Of a stretch of DNA of 64,000 bases, positions 25,340 through 33,515 are shown piece after piece; position 1 is the first letter of the stretch; every line of letters starts with the position of its first letter. A program made the translations under genes and the position numbers. Origin of the DNA: Paraburkholderia guartelaensis (GTDB taxonomy: Bacteria > Pseudomonadota > Gammaproteobacteria > Burkholderiales > Burkholderiaceae); assembly GCF_004353905.1 (NCBI RefSeq), contig NZ_SMOD01000028.1:1-64000 (forward strand), read 5' to 3'. The notes under the pieces are model-generated. The model did not search any database and had not been told where the DNA came from. It worked only from the letters and a program-made list of their open reading frames with translations.

Positions 25340-27571
25340 TCAGAAGTCCGTCGTCATCGAGAACAGCACGGTGCGCGGCGCACCCATCGTCAGATAACCA
25401 CCGTTGGTCGACGACCAGTACGCCTTGTTGGCAAGGTTATAAACGTTGGCGCGGAACGTAGTCGGACGGCCGAACACGTTCGTCGCATAGCGCGCGCCGA
25501 TGTCCACGGTGTCCCACGCCTTGATCGACATGGTGTTGGCCGCATTGAAGTACTGCGGACCCGTATGCGTCCAGCGTGCCGAGAGCGTGAGGCCCTGCAC
25601 CCCGGGCACGTCGTATTCGGCGCCCAGGTTGAGCAGGAAGCTCGGCACGCCCACCGGCGTCTTGCCGTCGGTCGAACCTCCGTCGGTGTCGAGCTGCACG
25701 GCGTTGATATAGGTCGCGCCCGCGATCAAACGCACGCCCTTGTACACCTCGCCGAACACCGACGCTTCCACGCCGCGATGGCGCTCGTTGCCGTTGGCCA
25801 CATAAGCGCCGGCGCTGTTGGTGTACGTCTGCGGCTTTTCGAGCTGGAACAGCGCGAGCTGCGCGCCGTACTTGCCGTTGTCGTACTTCGCGCCCACTTC
25901 ATACTGCTTCGTGCGCTCCGGTGCGAGCTGGTCGCCGTAGTTCGTCGTGCCCTGAGGCGCAATGCCGCCCGCCGAAAGCGACTCGCTGCGGTTCGCGTAG
26001 ATCGACACGTTCTCCCACGGCTTGACGACGAGGCCGAACAGCGGCGTGGTGATCGAGTCGTTGTAGTTCGAGGTCTGCAGCAGCGTCGACGACGAGTAGC
26101 CGTTCGACAGGATCTCCTGGTGACGCACGCCCACGGTGAACAGCACGCGGTCATGGAAGAAGCCGAGCGTATCCGATGCCGAGACGCTGCGCATCAGGTT
26201 CAGCGCCGTGATCGGCGGGTTGCCGTCCATGCCGGCCTGATAGGCCGTCGCGGGATACGGGACCTGCACGCCGCTGTAGAGGCTGGTCGGGAACGAATTG
26301 GAAAGCGTCCAGCCCGACTGCGTTTCCACGCGCACGATCGAGGCACCTGCGGTCACGAAGTGGCTCACCGGGCCGGTGTTGAAGTGGCCGCGCACGCCCG
26401 TTTCCGCCGAGGTCGCGCCTTCCTTGCGCACGACGCCGAGGCGCGAGCCGGTGGTGGTCGTGGGATCGGTGTAGTAGGGCGAGAAGTATTCGCCGTGCTC
26501 GTTCGTGTGGCGCACGCCGCCCGTCACATACGCGGTCCAGCCGGGCAGGAAGTCGTATTCGGCGCGCAGGATGCCGACGGTGTCTTCCGCATCGCTATAC
26601 GACCAGGTCTGCGCGTAGTTGTGCGTGGCCGAAGGGACATTGGGAATCTCGTCGCCCAGCACGTAGACGACGGGGCGGCCGTCCGAAACGTGCTGACGCT
26701 GATACATGAAGTCGCCTTCGAGACGCAGCTTGTCGCCGCGCCAGTCGAGCGCCACGGCCGTCTGGTTGGCGCGGCGCTTTTCGCTATTGATGCTCGTTTC
26801 GCCGTCGCGGTTGTACTGGTTCACGCGAATGCCGAACTGGTCGTTGTCGCCGAAGCGGCGGCCCACGTCGATGTGCGTGCCGAACTCGCCGGAGGCGCTG
26901 CCTTCGAGCGTTACGCGCGTGAGCGGCTTGTCGTCGGCGCGCTTCAGTTGCAGGTTCACGCTGCCGCCAATCGAGGTGCCGTTGGGCGCCGCGCCGTTCA
27001 GGAATGCGCTCGCGCCCTTGAAGATGTCCACGCGCTCGAGCGCGGCTGTCTCGACGAGCTGGCGCGGCGTGATGCCATACAGGCCATTGAGCGAGATGTC
27101 GTCGCTGTCGAGCGTGAAGCCGCGAATGACGTACACCTCCTGGAAGTTGCCGTAACCATAGGCGGTGCGCACGGCCGGATCGTTCGAGAGCACGTCGGCG
27201 ATGGTGCGCGCCTGCTGGTCCTCGATCAGCTTCGCGGTGTAGGTCGTCATGCTGAACGGCACGTCGATGTTCTTCTGCGAACCGAGCACGCCGAAATCGC
27301 CGCCGCGCGCCACGTGGCCGCCGCCAAAGGTCGGCTGCAGGTCGCCCGGCAGCGTTTCCTGGGAGGCTTGCACTTTCACGGTGGGCAGCGTGGCGTTGCT
27401 GGCGTTACCGGTTGCGGCGGCACTGCTCGCTGCCGCGGGCGCCTCGGCGCTTTGCGCGAACGCCGCGGCGGGCAGGCTGAAGGCGACGGCGATGGCGGCG
27501 AGGATCGTGACGCGGGAAGCGGGAAGGCGCGAAGGCAAATTGAAAGACGTGTGCAGACGAGATGCGGACAT
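25340..27571 (-). CDS. TonB-dependent siderophore receptor
   Basis: A 743-residue outer membrane receptor that imports a ferric siderophore or similar ligand with energy from TonB. A signal peptide ends at AAAFA (about residue 39). A plug domain (VPFSMTTYTAKLIEDQQARTI, VYVIRGF, LNGLYGITPRQLVETAALER) and a 22-strand barrel follow, ending in the terminal-strand motif VLFSMTTDF. The ligand cannot be told. No siderophore synthesis, TonB or permease genes are near. A Fur-like site lies 150 nt upstream. The start at 27571 has no strong ribosome binding site but is the one that begins a signal peptide. Confidence 0.93.
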   Translation of the reverse strand: MSASRLHTSFNLPSRLPASRVTILAAIAVAFSLPAAAFAQSAEAPAAASSAAATGNASNATLPTVKVQASQETLPGDLQPTFGGGHVARGGDFGVLGSQKNIDVPFSMTTYTAKLIEDQQARTIADVLSNDPAVRTAYGYGNFQEVYVIRGFTLDSDDISLNGLYGITPRQLVETAALERVDIFKGASAFLNGAAPNGTSIGGSVNLQLKRADDKPLTRVTLEGSASGEFGTHIDVGRRFGDNDQFGIRVNQYNRDGETSINSEKRRANQTAVALDWRGDKLRLEGDFMYQRQHVSDGRPVVYVLGDEIPNVPSATHNYAQTWSYSDAEDTVGILRAEYDFLPGWTAYVTGGVRHTNEHGEYFSPYYTDPTTTTGSRLGVVRKEGATSAETGVRGHFNTGPVSHFVTAGASIVRVETQSGWTLSNSFPTSLYSGVQVPYPATAYQAGMDGNPPITALNLMRSVSASDTLGFFHDRVLFTVGVRHQEILSNGYSSSTLLQTSNYNDSITTPLFGLVVKPWENVSIYANRSESLSAGGIAPQGTTNYGDQLAPERTKQYEVGAKYDNGKYGAQLALFQLEKPQTYTNSAGAYVANGNERHRGVEASVFGEVYKGVRLIAGATYINAVQLDTDGGSTDGKTPVGVPSFLLNLGAEYDVPGVQGLTLSARWTHTGPQYFNAANTMSIKAWDTVDIGARYATNVFGRPTTFRANVYNLANKAYWSSTNGGYLTMGAPRTVLFSMTTDF

Positions 27572-28079
27572 AAAAAGGGTCGTAGCGAAGGTAGCGCTGG
27601 CGCCTCGTGATGCCTTGGCGCTGTGCGCAGGCTCCGGGCGAATGGTTATGCTTTGCCGGTCAGACGGGGCTCGCAGAGCTGGCCCCATGATCGGCCCGGA
27701 AAAGTATGCGAATTGTATTGCAAATGAGAATGCTTGTTATTTAAATATTGCTGTCAATAGGTGTATTCAACGTTTACGCAACAATTTCAGCTTCCGGGAT
27801 TCGATGTGGGCGCAACGAAAGCTTGGAAAATTCGGGGTCACAAGGCTTGAGGTGCGACATGTGAGCGCGCGGCTTCGCACAACGTTGCGCGCTCAACCAA
27901 TGCGCCGCATGGCGCTAGCCGCCGCATGGGCGAGACTCGGCGTGGCCCGTTTGCGAGGCGCGTTCCATGCGGCATCGATAAGCAGATTCGATGCCTTTCG
28001 GCAGTCCTTTCGTTGGTTCGCGAGGCGCGCCCAAACCTACAATGGGGCTTCGTGATGTTCGACGTCTGGTGAACCGGAA
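27572..28079. other. Divergent intergenic region, TonB receptor and galB
   Basis: About 500 nt without a gene. The part near 27700-27800 is markedly AT-rich and contains the Fur-like site. The part near 28050 carries TACAAT (28050-28055), a likely -10 element for galB. Short frames in both directions lack start signals. Confidence 0.5.
27720..27738. promoter_or_regulatory. Fur-box-like iron operator
   Basis: The 19-nt site starting GCAAATGAGAATG matches the classical Fur box at 12 of 19 positions by my count. It lies in an AT-rich stretch 150 nt before the TonB receptor, as expected for an iron-repressed promoter. Confidence 0.5.
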
Positions 28080-28811
28080 ATGACTGATAAATCGATGCTC
28101 GTGGTGAGCGCGCACAGCGCGGATTTCGTATGGCGCGCGGGCGGCGCGATTGCCCTGCACAAGAAGAACGGCTATCGCGTGAAGGTGGTGTGCCTCTCGT
28201 TTGGCGAGCGCGGCGAGTCTGCGAAGCTCTGGCGCAAGGGCCCGGACATGACCATCGAGAAAGTGAAGGCCGCGCGCCGCGAGGAGGCGCTCGCCGCCGC
28301 CGAGATTCTTGGCGCGGAATGCGAGTTCTTCGATCTGGGCGACTATCCGTTGCGCGTTTCCGATGAAGCGCTCCTGCGCCTCGTCGATATCTATCGCGAC
28401 GTGCAGCCTGCGTTCGTGCTGAGCCACTCGCAAAAAGACCCATACAACTTCGATCATCCGCTCGCCATGCACGTGGCGCAGGAAGCGCGCATCATCGCCC
28501 AGGCCGAAGGCCACAATCCGGGGCAGAAGATCGTCGGCGCGCCGCCGGTCTACGCGTTCGAACCGCACCAGACCGAGCAGTGCGAGTGGATTCCGAACAC
28601 CTTCCTCGACATCACCGAAGTGTGGGACGTGAAGCGCCGCGCCATTGAATGCATGGCGGGCCAGGAACACCTTTGGGAGTACTACACGCGTGTCGCGCAA
28701 CAGCGCGGCGTGCAGGCCAAGCGCAACATCGGCATTACGGCGAAGCGCGACATTCAATACGCGGAAGGCTATATGCGCCTGACGCCCGCAGTGGTGGGAG
28801 ATCTATCATGA
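28080..28811 (+). CDS. galB: 4-oxalomesaconate hydratase (GalB-type, PIG-L fold)
   Basis: A 243-residue zinc protein of the PIG-L/LmbE family. The metal-binding motif near residue 11 reads SAHSADFVWRAGGA, the form found in GalB of Pseudomonas putida, not the AHPDD of deacetylases. The second ligand lies in FDHPLAMH. GalB hydrates 4-oxalomesaconate in gallate and protocatechuate 4,5-cleavage, giving 4-carboxy-4-hydroxy-2-oxoadipate. The next gene encodes the aldolase that consumes this product, and the two overlap by four bases, which strongly supports the role. A weak CCGGAA precedes the ATG. Confidence 0.85.
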   Translation: MTDKSMLVVSAHSADFVWRAGGAIALHKKNGYRVKVVCLSFGERGESAKLWRKGPDMTIEKVKAARREEALAAAEILGAECEFFDLGDYPLRVSDEALLRLVDIYRDVQPAFVLSHSQKDPYNFDHPLAMHVAQEARIIAQAEGHNPGQKIVGAPPVYAFEPHQTEQCEWIPNTFLDITEVWDVKRRAIECMAGQEHLWEYYTRVAQQRGVQAKRNIGITAKRDIQYAEGYMRLTPAVVGDLS

Positions 28812-29503
28812 AACGCGGTGTAGTCGTCACCCAAATCCCGCGCGCCGACGCGCGTCACATCGAAATCCTCAAGGAGGCCGGCACGGCCACCGTGCACGAG
28901 GCGCAAAGTCGCCTCGGCCTGCTCGCCACGTATCTGCGGCCCATTTATTCGGGCGCGGCGATCGCGGGCTCGGCCGTGACGGTGCTCATGCCGCCCTCGG
29001 ACAACTGGATGCTGCACGTGGCCGTGGAGCAGTGTCGCGAAGGCGACGTGCTCGTGGCCGCGCCTACGTCGCCCTGTGAAGATGGCTACTTCGGCGAGCT
29101 GCTCGCCACCTCGCTCGCGGCGCGCGGCGTGCGCGGTCTCATCATCGACGCGGGTTGCCGCGACGTGCGCGCACTGAAGGCGATGGACTTCCCGGTGTGG
29201 TCGAAGGCCGTTTCGGCGCAAGGCACGGTGAAGGAGACGCTCGGTTCGGTGAACGTGCCGGTGGTGTGCGCGCAGCAGATCGTGCATCCGGGCGACGTCA
29301 TCGTGGCCGACGACGACGGCGTGGTCGTGGTGCCGTTCGCCACGGTGGCGAAGGTCGTGGAAGCGACCCAGGCGCGCCTCGCCAAGGAAGAAAAGACGCG
29401 CGCGGTGCTCGCGGGCGGCACGCTCGGCCTCGACTATTACGGCATGCGCGAGCGCCTTGCCGAAAAGGGTCTGCGTTACGTCGATACGCCGGCAGACGCC
29501 TGA
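28808..29503 (+). CDS. galC: 4-carboxy-4-hydroxy-2-oxoadipate aldolase (GalC/LigK)
   Basis: A 231-residue RraA-fold aldolase that splits 4-carboxy-4-hydroxy-2-oxoadipate into pyruvate and oxaloacetate and also decarboxylates oxaloacetate. The conserved segment IIDAGCRDVRALKAMDFPV (about residues 116-134) supplies the Arg and Asp that hold substrate and divalent metal. The GDVIVADDDGVVVVP block is typical of HMG/CHA aldolases. Its ATG overlaps the galB stop, so the two are one operon. A terminator lies 47 nt downstream. The upstream ring-cleavage genes are 23 kb away at 52.5 kb. Confidence 0.9.
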   Translation: MKRGVVVTQIPRADARHIEILKEAGTATVHEAQSRLGLLATYLRPIYSGAAIAGSAVTVLMPPSDNWMLHVAVEQCREGDVLVAAPTSPCEDGYFGELLATSLAARGVRGLIIDAGCRDVRALKAMDFPVWSKAVSAQGTVKETLGSVNVPVVCAQQIVHPGDVIVADDDGVVVVPFATVAKVVEATQARLAKEEKTRAVLAGGTLGLDYYGMRERLAEKGLRYVDTPADA

Positions 29504-29549
29504 GTCCACAGCGTTCGATTTCACACGAGTCGCACCACAGCAAAAACGA

Positions 29550-29576
29550 AAACGAGCGCCGCAAGGGCGCTCGTTT
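29550..29576. terminator. Rho-independent terminator
   Basis: An 11-bp perfect stem (29550-29560 with 29566-29576), preceded by an A-rich stretch and ending in TTTC. It lies between the convergent galBC and aminotransferase genes. Confidence 0.8.
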
Positions 29577-29627
29577 CATTTCGTGACGACCTAAGGAAGC
29601 GCGTGGCGCGCCTCGAGGAAAAGCGGG

Positions 29628-30755
29628 TTAAAGAATGCGGTCCAACGCCTTCGCGAAGCGGGAGACCGTACCTTCGATGTCATGCAGTTTCTCGAGGCCG
29701 AACAAGCCGATGCGGAAGGTCTTGAAGTCTTCGGGCTCGTCGCATTGCAGGGGAACGCCGGCTGCGATCTGGAGGCCCGCATCGGCGAACTTCTTGCCGG
29801 ATCGAATGCCGTCGTCGTCCGAGTAGCTGACCACGACGCCCGGCGCCTCAAAACCTGCCGCCGCGACGCTTCTGAATCCCTTGCTAACGAGCAGCGAGCG
29901 AATGCGCTTGCCGAGTTCGAGCTGCTCCGCCATCACTTTGTCGAGGCCGTATGCCTCGGTTTCGTTGATCACGTTGCGCAGCGTCGTGAGGCTGTCCGTG
30001 GGCATGGTTGCGTGGTACGCGAATCCGCCTATCTCGTAGGCTTCCATGATCTGCAGCCACTTGCGAAGATCGCAGGCGAAGCTGGTGCTGGTCGTTGCGT
30101 CGATCCTTTCGCGGGCGAGCGCGCCGAGCATGACGAGCGCGCAGCAGGGTGACGCGCTCCAGCCCTTTTGCGGTGCGCTGATCAGGATATCGACGCCGCT
30201 TTTCTCCATGTCGACCCAGACCGTACCGGAGGCGATGCAGTCGAGTACGAACATGCCGCCTACGGCATGCACGGCGTCGGCCACGGCGCGCAGATACGCA
30301 TCGGGCAGCATCATTCCGGATGCGGTTTCGACATGCGGCGCAAAGACCAGATCGGGCTTGTTTTCCTTGATTGCAGCGACGACTTCTTCGATCGGAGGCG
30401 GTGCATAGGCGGCCTGCCTGCCTGGTTCGACCGGACGCGCCTTCAACACGATCGATTCAGACGGAATGCTGCCCATGTCGAAAATTTGCGACCAGCGGAA
30501 ACTGAACCAGCCATTGCGAATGACGAGGCACTTCTTGTTCGTCGCGAACTGCCGGGCAACGGCTTCCATGCCAAAGGTTCCACTGCCTGGAACCACAACG
30601 ACCGCCTTCGCGTTGTAGACTTTTTTCAGGGAGCTGGAAATATCTCGCATGACTCCTTGAAAGAGCTGCGACATATGATTGATCGAGCGGTCGGTGTAGA
30701 CCACCGAATATTCGAGGAGTCCCTCGCGGTCGACATTGGGAAGTAAACCTGGCAC
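29628..30755 (-). CDS. Class V aminotransferase (alanine/serine-glyoxylate type)
   Basis: A 375-residue PLP enzyme of fold type I. The PLP-binding lysine is in SAPQKGWS near residue 197. VVPGSGTFGMEAVARQFA near residue 54 forms the phosphate-binding start, and the PLP-ring aspartate is in FVLDCIASG. The family transfers amino groups between alanine or serine and glyoxylate; the true substrate is not settled. The GTG start at 30755 is preferred because GGAGG lies 5 nt before it; the longer frame to 30935 has no such site. No partner pathway gene is adjacent. Confidence 0.85.
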   Translation of the reverse strand: MPGLLPNVDREGLLEYSVVYTDRSINHMSQLFQGVMRDISSSLKKVYNAKAVVVVPGSGTFGMEAVARQFATNKKCLVIRNGWFSFRWSQIFDMGSIPSESIVLKARPVEPGRQAAYAPPPIEEVVAAIKENKPDLVFAPHVETASGMMLPDAYLRAVADAVHAVGGMFVLDCIASGTVWVDMEKSGVDILISAPQKGWSASPCCALVMLGALARERIDATTSTSFACDLRKWLQIMEAYEIGGFAYHATMPTDSLTTLRNVINETEAYGLDKVMAEQLELGKRIRSLLVSKGFRSVAAAGFEAPGVVVSYSDDDGIRSGKKFADAGLQIAAGVPLQCDEPEDFKTFRIGLFGLEKLHDIEGTVSRFAKALDRIL

Positions 30756-30965
30756 GCTCGCCTCCGATAAAGGATGAACAAGGTGAGCAGCATGTGCGAT
30801 TCGATGCTGCTGCACCCATGCAGATGGGTTTGTTGTCGCGACGAAAATAGATTCTAACGAAAGCCGTCTGCAGCCTGGTGCATATTTTTCTGTGGTAGTT
30901 GGCGCATGGATGAAGCTTTGGGTGGCCCGCGGCAATGGTGCGATGCGGCAGATCCGGTGGCTGTC

Positions 30966-31388
30966 TCACTTCCGCGCTGGCGGCTGCGGATTGTTGGCCG
31001 GGTTCGTATCGAACCGGCTCACGTTTTCGATGCCCACCTGACTAGCAAGGGCCAAGAGCCGCGCATACAGCGCATCGGCAGTTTCCCTGTCGTAGACTTC
31101 AGCACCGCGAACGTACACCGCAAACGACTTCAGGTGCTTCGCCTTTTTCTCGGGATTGTCGATCGTATCTTTCGTCCATTGGTACAACGGATAGCGGTCC
31201 CGCCCGGCACGTTCCGCCTCCTCGACGTAATCGGCGAATGCGTCGAACTGGCACTTCAAAGACGCGTTGTACTCGCGCAATAAGGCTTCGAGCAAATCGC
31301 GCGCCTCATAGGGGCTGCTTGCCCGAAGTGCATCGGCCAGCTCGGGCGTTGCGGTGATGCGGACCTGGAATTGCCACGTTTCTGCCAT
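30966..31388 (-). CDS. Conserved-looking protein of unknown function
   Basis: A 140-residue soluble protein with no known motif. It begins with a strand-like WQFQVRITATPELADAL segment and continues with charged helices (EARDLLEALLREYNASLKC, DYVEEAERAGRDRYPLYQW). The C-terminus is proline- and asparagine-rich. The start at 31388 has a good GGAGG 7 nt upstream, so translation is credible. It is upstream of the aminotransferase on the same strand with a 210-nt gap, and divergent from the Old Yellow Enzyme gene. No function is proposed. Confidence 0.6.
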   Translation of the reverse strand: MAETWQFQVRITATPELADALRASSPYEARDLLEALLREYNASLKCQFDAFADYVEEAERAGRDRYPLYQWTKDTIDNPEKKAKHLKSFAVYVRGAEVYDRETADALYARLLALASQVGIENVSRFDTNPANNPQPPARK

Positions 31389-31474
31389 GTATGCCTCCTG
31401 GGCTCGCGAACAGCATAACGGTTCAGGCGGCCACAACCCGCCGCTCATGGCTATTCTCGTCGGGAATTGGCCTT

Positions 31475-31497
31475 ATGAAGAATCCGCGAATTATCAC
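31475..31497 (+). promoter_or_regulatory. Partial palindrome, copy of the SDR/LysR operator
   Basis: ATGAAGA and TTATCAC flank a 9-nt core. The 23-nt block agrees with the intact palindrome at 35362-35384 at 18 positions and sits at exactly the same distance (56 nt) from the start codon downstream. It is probably a diverged copy of the same LysR operator. Confidence 0.5.
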
Positions 31498-31553
31498 TCC
31501 ACTATGTCGCAACTACGATCTAGCTGTCACTCATCACCAGACAGAAGATTTTC

Positions 31554-32711
31554 ATGTCCACACTCGAAGGCAAAGTCGCCGGCGGTAGCGGCGGAACACC
31601 CGGCATCGGTTTGAGCCATCCAACGCTGTTCACGCCGATACAAGTCGGCAACCTCTCTTTAGCCAACCGTATCGTGATCGCTCCGATGGCGCAGTACTCG
31701 GCCGAAGATGGGCAGATGAACGATTGGCACCTGATTCATCTCGGCCAGCTGGCGCTTTCAGGCGCAGCGGCGCTAACCATCGAGGGGACGGCGGTCACCC
31801 CCGAAGGCCGGACCAGTTACGGTGACGTGGGGCTCTATTCGGACGAGTGCGAAGATTCGATGGCGCGCGTGCTGGGGAGTGTCCGGCGGTGGTCCGACAC
31901 GCCGATCGGCATCCAGCTCAACCATGCTGGCCGAAAAGGGTCGCGGCAGAAATTGTGGGACGGCGGCGCACAGATTCCTCATGGCCACGTCAACGGCTGG
32001 AACACCTACGGCCCGTCTTCGGTCGCGTTTGCGGCCGGTGAGACACCGCCCACTGCCCTGGACCGCGACGGTCTGGCTGCCATTCGCGACGCGTTCGCGG
32101 CTGCGGCGCAGCGTGCCTCCCGGCTCGAGTTGGACTTCATTCAAATCCTGGGTGGGCACGGCTATCTGCTCCATCAATTCCTCTCGCCTCTCTCGAACCA
32201 CAGGGACGACGAGTACGGCGGCTCATTGGAAAACCGCATGCGCTTTCCCCTCGAGGTCTTCGATGCCGTGCGGGACGCGTTTTCGCATGATCGCCCCGTT
32301 ACGATGCGGGTGTCCGCGACTGACTGGGTGGACGGCGGGTGGTCCGTGCAGGATGCGGTCGCTTTTGTCCAGGCACTGGAGGCTAGAGGCTGTGCCGCGA
32401 TCAATGTCTCGAGTGGCGGTTCGAACCCGGCCGCGCAAATTCCGGTCGGGCCCGGCTATCAGGTTCCCTTCGCGCGGGCTTTGAAGCAGGCGACGACGCT
32501 CCCTGTCATCGCCGTCGGCATGATCACCGAGTTCGAACAAGCCGAATCCATTCTCAGCACGGGAGACGCCGACCTGGTCGCGCTGGCCCGTGCCGTGCTC
32601 TTCGACCCTCGCTGGCCCTGGCACGCTGCCGCTCACTTCGGGGCTCAAGTCAGGGCGCCGAAGCAATATCTTCGCTCTCAGCCCAGTGGGCTGCCAAAGG
32701 TGTTCGTTTGA
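31554..32711 (+). CDS. Old Yellow Enzyme family NADH:flavin oxidoreductase with SDR-like N-terminus
   Basis: A 385-residue FMN enzyme of the OYE/YqjM type, reducing activated alkenes with NAD(P)H. The barrel starts at LFTPIQVGNLSLANRIVIAP (about residue 25). FMN and substrate residues appear in MAQYSAEDG, QLNHAGRKGS, DFIQILGGHGYLLHQFLSP and NHRDDEYGGSLENR, and phosphate binding in LVALARAVLFDPRW. The first 20 residues are not OYE-like: 15 of 20 match the N-terminus of the SDR at 35441, including its glycine-rich dinucleotide motif. This appears to be a graft of SDR leader and start onto an OYE gene. It probably shares LysR control with the SDR. Confidence 0.9.
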   Translation: MSTLEGKVAGGSGGTPGIGLSHPTLFTPIQVGNLSLANRIVIAPMAQYSAEDGQMNDWHLIHLGQLALSGAAALTIEGTAVTPEGRTSYGDVGLYSDECEDSMARVLGSVRRWSDTPIGIQLNHAGRKGSRQKLWDGGAQIPHGHVNGWNTYGPSSVAFAAGETPPTALDRDGLAAIRDAFAAAAQRASRLELDFIQILGGHGYLLHQFLSPLSNHRDDEYGGSLENRMRFPLEVFDAVRDAFSHDRPVTMRVSATDWVDGGWSVQDAVAFVQALEARGCAAINVSSGGSNPAAQIPVGPGYQVPFARALKQATTLPVIAVGMITEFEQAESILSTGDADLVALARAVLFDPRWPWHAAAHFGAQVRAPKQYLRSQPSGLPKVFV

Positions 32712-32823
32712 ATCTGTCTTGTTGATGCTCGAGGGCCAGGCCGTCTCAGTGTGATCCGCATGGCTACGCTTCGATCGGCCTCGTCAGGATCGAACGATTT
32801 GAAAGATGGATAGAAAGGAATCC

Positions 32824-33414
32824 TTATCTCCAGATCGGAATGAGAGATGCGGCAAGCAGCGCGCCCATCACGAGATTGAGCACGCGCCAGTGAAGCGGTG
32901 TTGTAAAGAGCCGCGCGAGCAGCACGCCGAGCGCGCACCAGAACGCAAGCGAAACACACGCAGCAACGCCAAACGCCGCGCTGAGAAGCAGTGCGAGTCG
33001 GTTCGGACTGCTCGCGAGCAGCGCGAATGAGGCCGCCGCGCCGACCGTCATCGCCCAGCTTTTCGGGTTGAGCAAGAGCAGCAGGAAACCGTTGACGAGC
33101 GTAACCGGGCGCGCGGGGCCGTTACCTGCGTTCGGCGCCCCGCTGCGCGCGATGTGCCACGCGAGCCACAGTAGATACGCGGAGCCCAGCGCCTTGACCA
33201 CCGTTTGCAGTGACGGCAGCGCGAGCAGCAGACGGCCAAGCCCAAGCGCCGCGACCGCAGCGAGCAAGGCGAGGCCCACCGCGATGCCGAGCATCAGCGG
33301 AATCGAACGCGCGAAGCCGAAGCGCGCACCCGAAGCGGTGGCGAGCGTGGTTGCGCCGCCGGGCGTCACGGTGGCGATGACGACAAAGAGGAGAAGCGGC
33401 AGGATCGAGGTCAT
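32824..33414 (-). CDS. LysE/RhtB family amino acid exporter
   Basis: A 196-residue inner membrane protein with about six helices (ILPLLLFVVIATVTPGGATT, LMLGIAVGLALLAAVAALGL, WCALGVLLARLF). The TPGGATTLATASGARFGF block after the first helix is the family signature, a variant of the common TPGPN. Such proteins export amino acids or related metabolites; the cargo is unknown. The start at 33414 lacks a strong ribosome binding site. It is divergent from a LysR gene 101 nt away, which probably controls it. Confidence 0.87.
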   Translation of the reverse strand: MTSILPLLLFVVIATVTPGGATTLATASGARFGFARSIPLMLGIAVGLALLAAVAALGLGRLLLALPSLQTVVKALGSAYLLWLAWHIARSGAPNAGNGPARPVTLVNGFLLLLLNPKSWAMTVGAAASFALLASSPNRLALLLSAAFGVAACVSLAFWCALGVLLARLFTTPLHWRVLNLVMGALLAASLIPIWR

Positions 33415-33461
33415 GGGTGCAAATTTGGGTGAATGAGACTTGCACTGTACGGATCGCCGAC

Positions 33462-33489
33462 GCATCATAAAAGGCAATAATTCTGATGC
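33462..33489. promoter_or_regulatory. Dyad between LysE exporter and LysR gene
   Basis: GCATCA (33462-33467) and TGATGC (33484-33489) form a dyad in the 101-nt divergent promoter region. It is a plausible LysR binding site controlling both genes. The half-sites are short, so it could be chance. Confidence 0.35.
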
Positions 33490-33515
33490 GATCCATTACG
33501 CGGCATAATGCATCA

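Noticed and set aside
25262..27610. 782-codon plus-strand frame opposite the TonB receptor
   Set aside because: Antisense shadow of a well-supported receptor; product is low-complexity His/Arg/Val-rich.
32418..32430. GGTTCGAACCCG, resembling a tRNA T-arm
   Set aside because: It lies inside the Old Yellow Enzyme reading frame and no acceptor or anticodon arm can be built around it.
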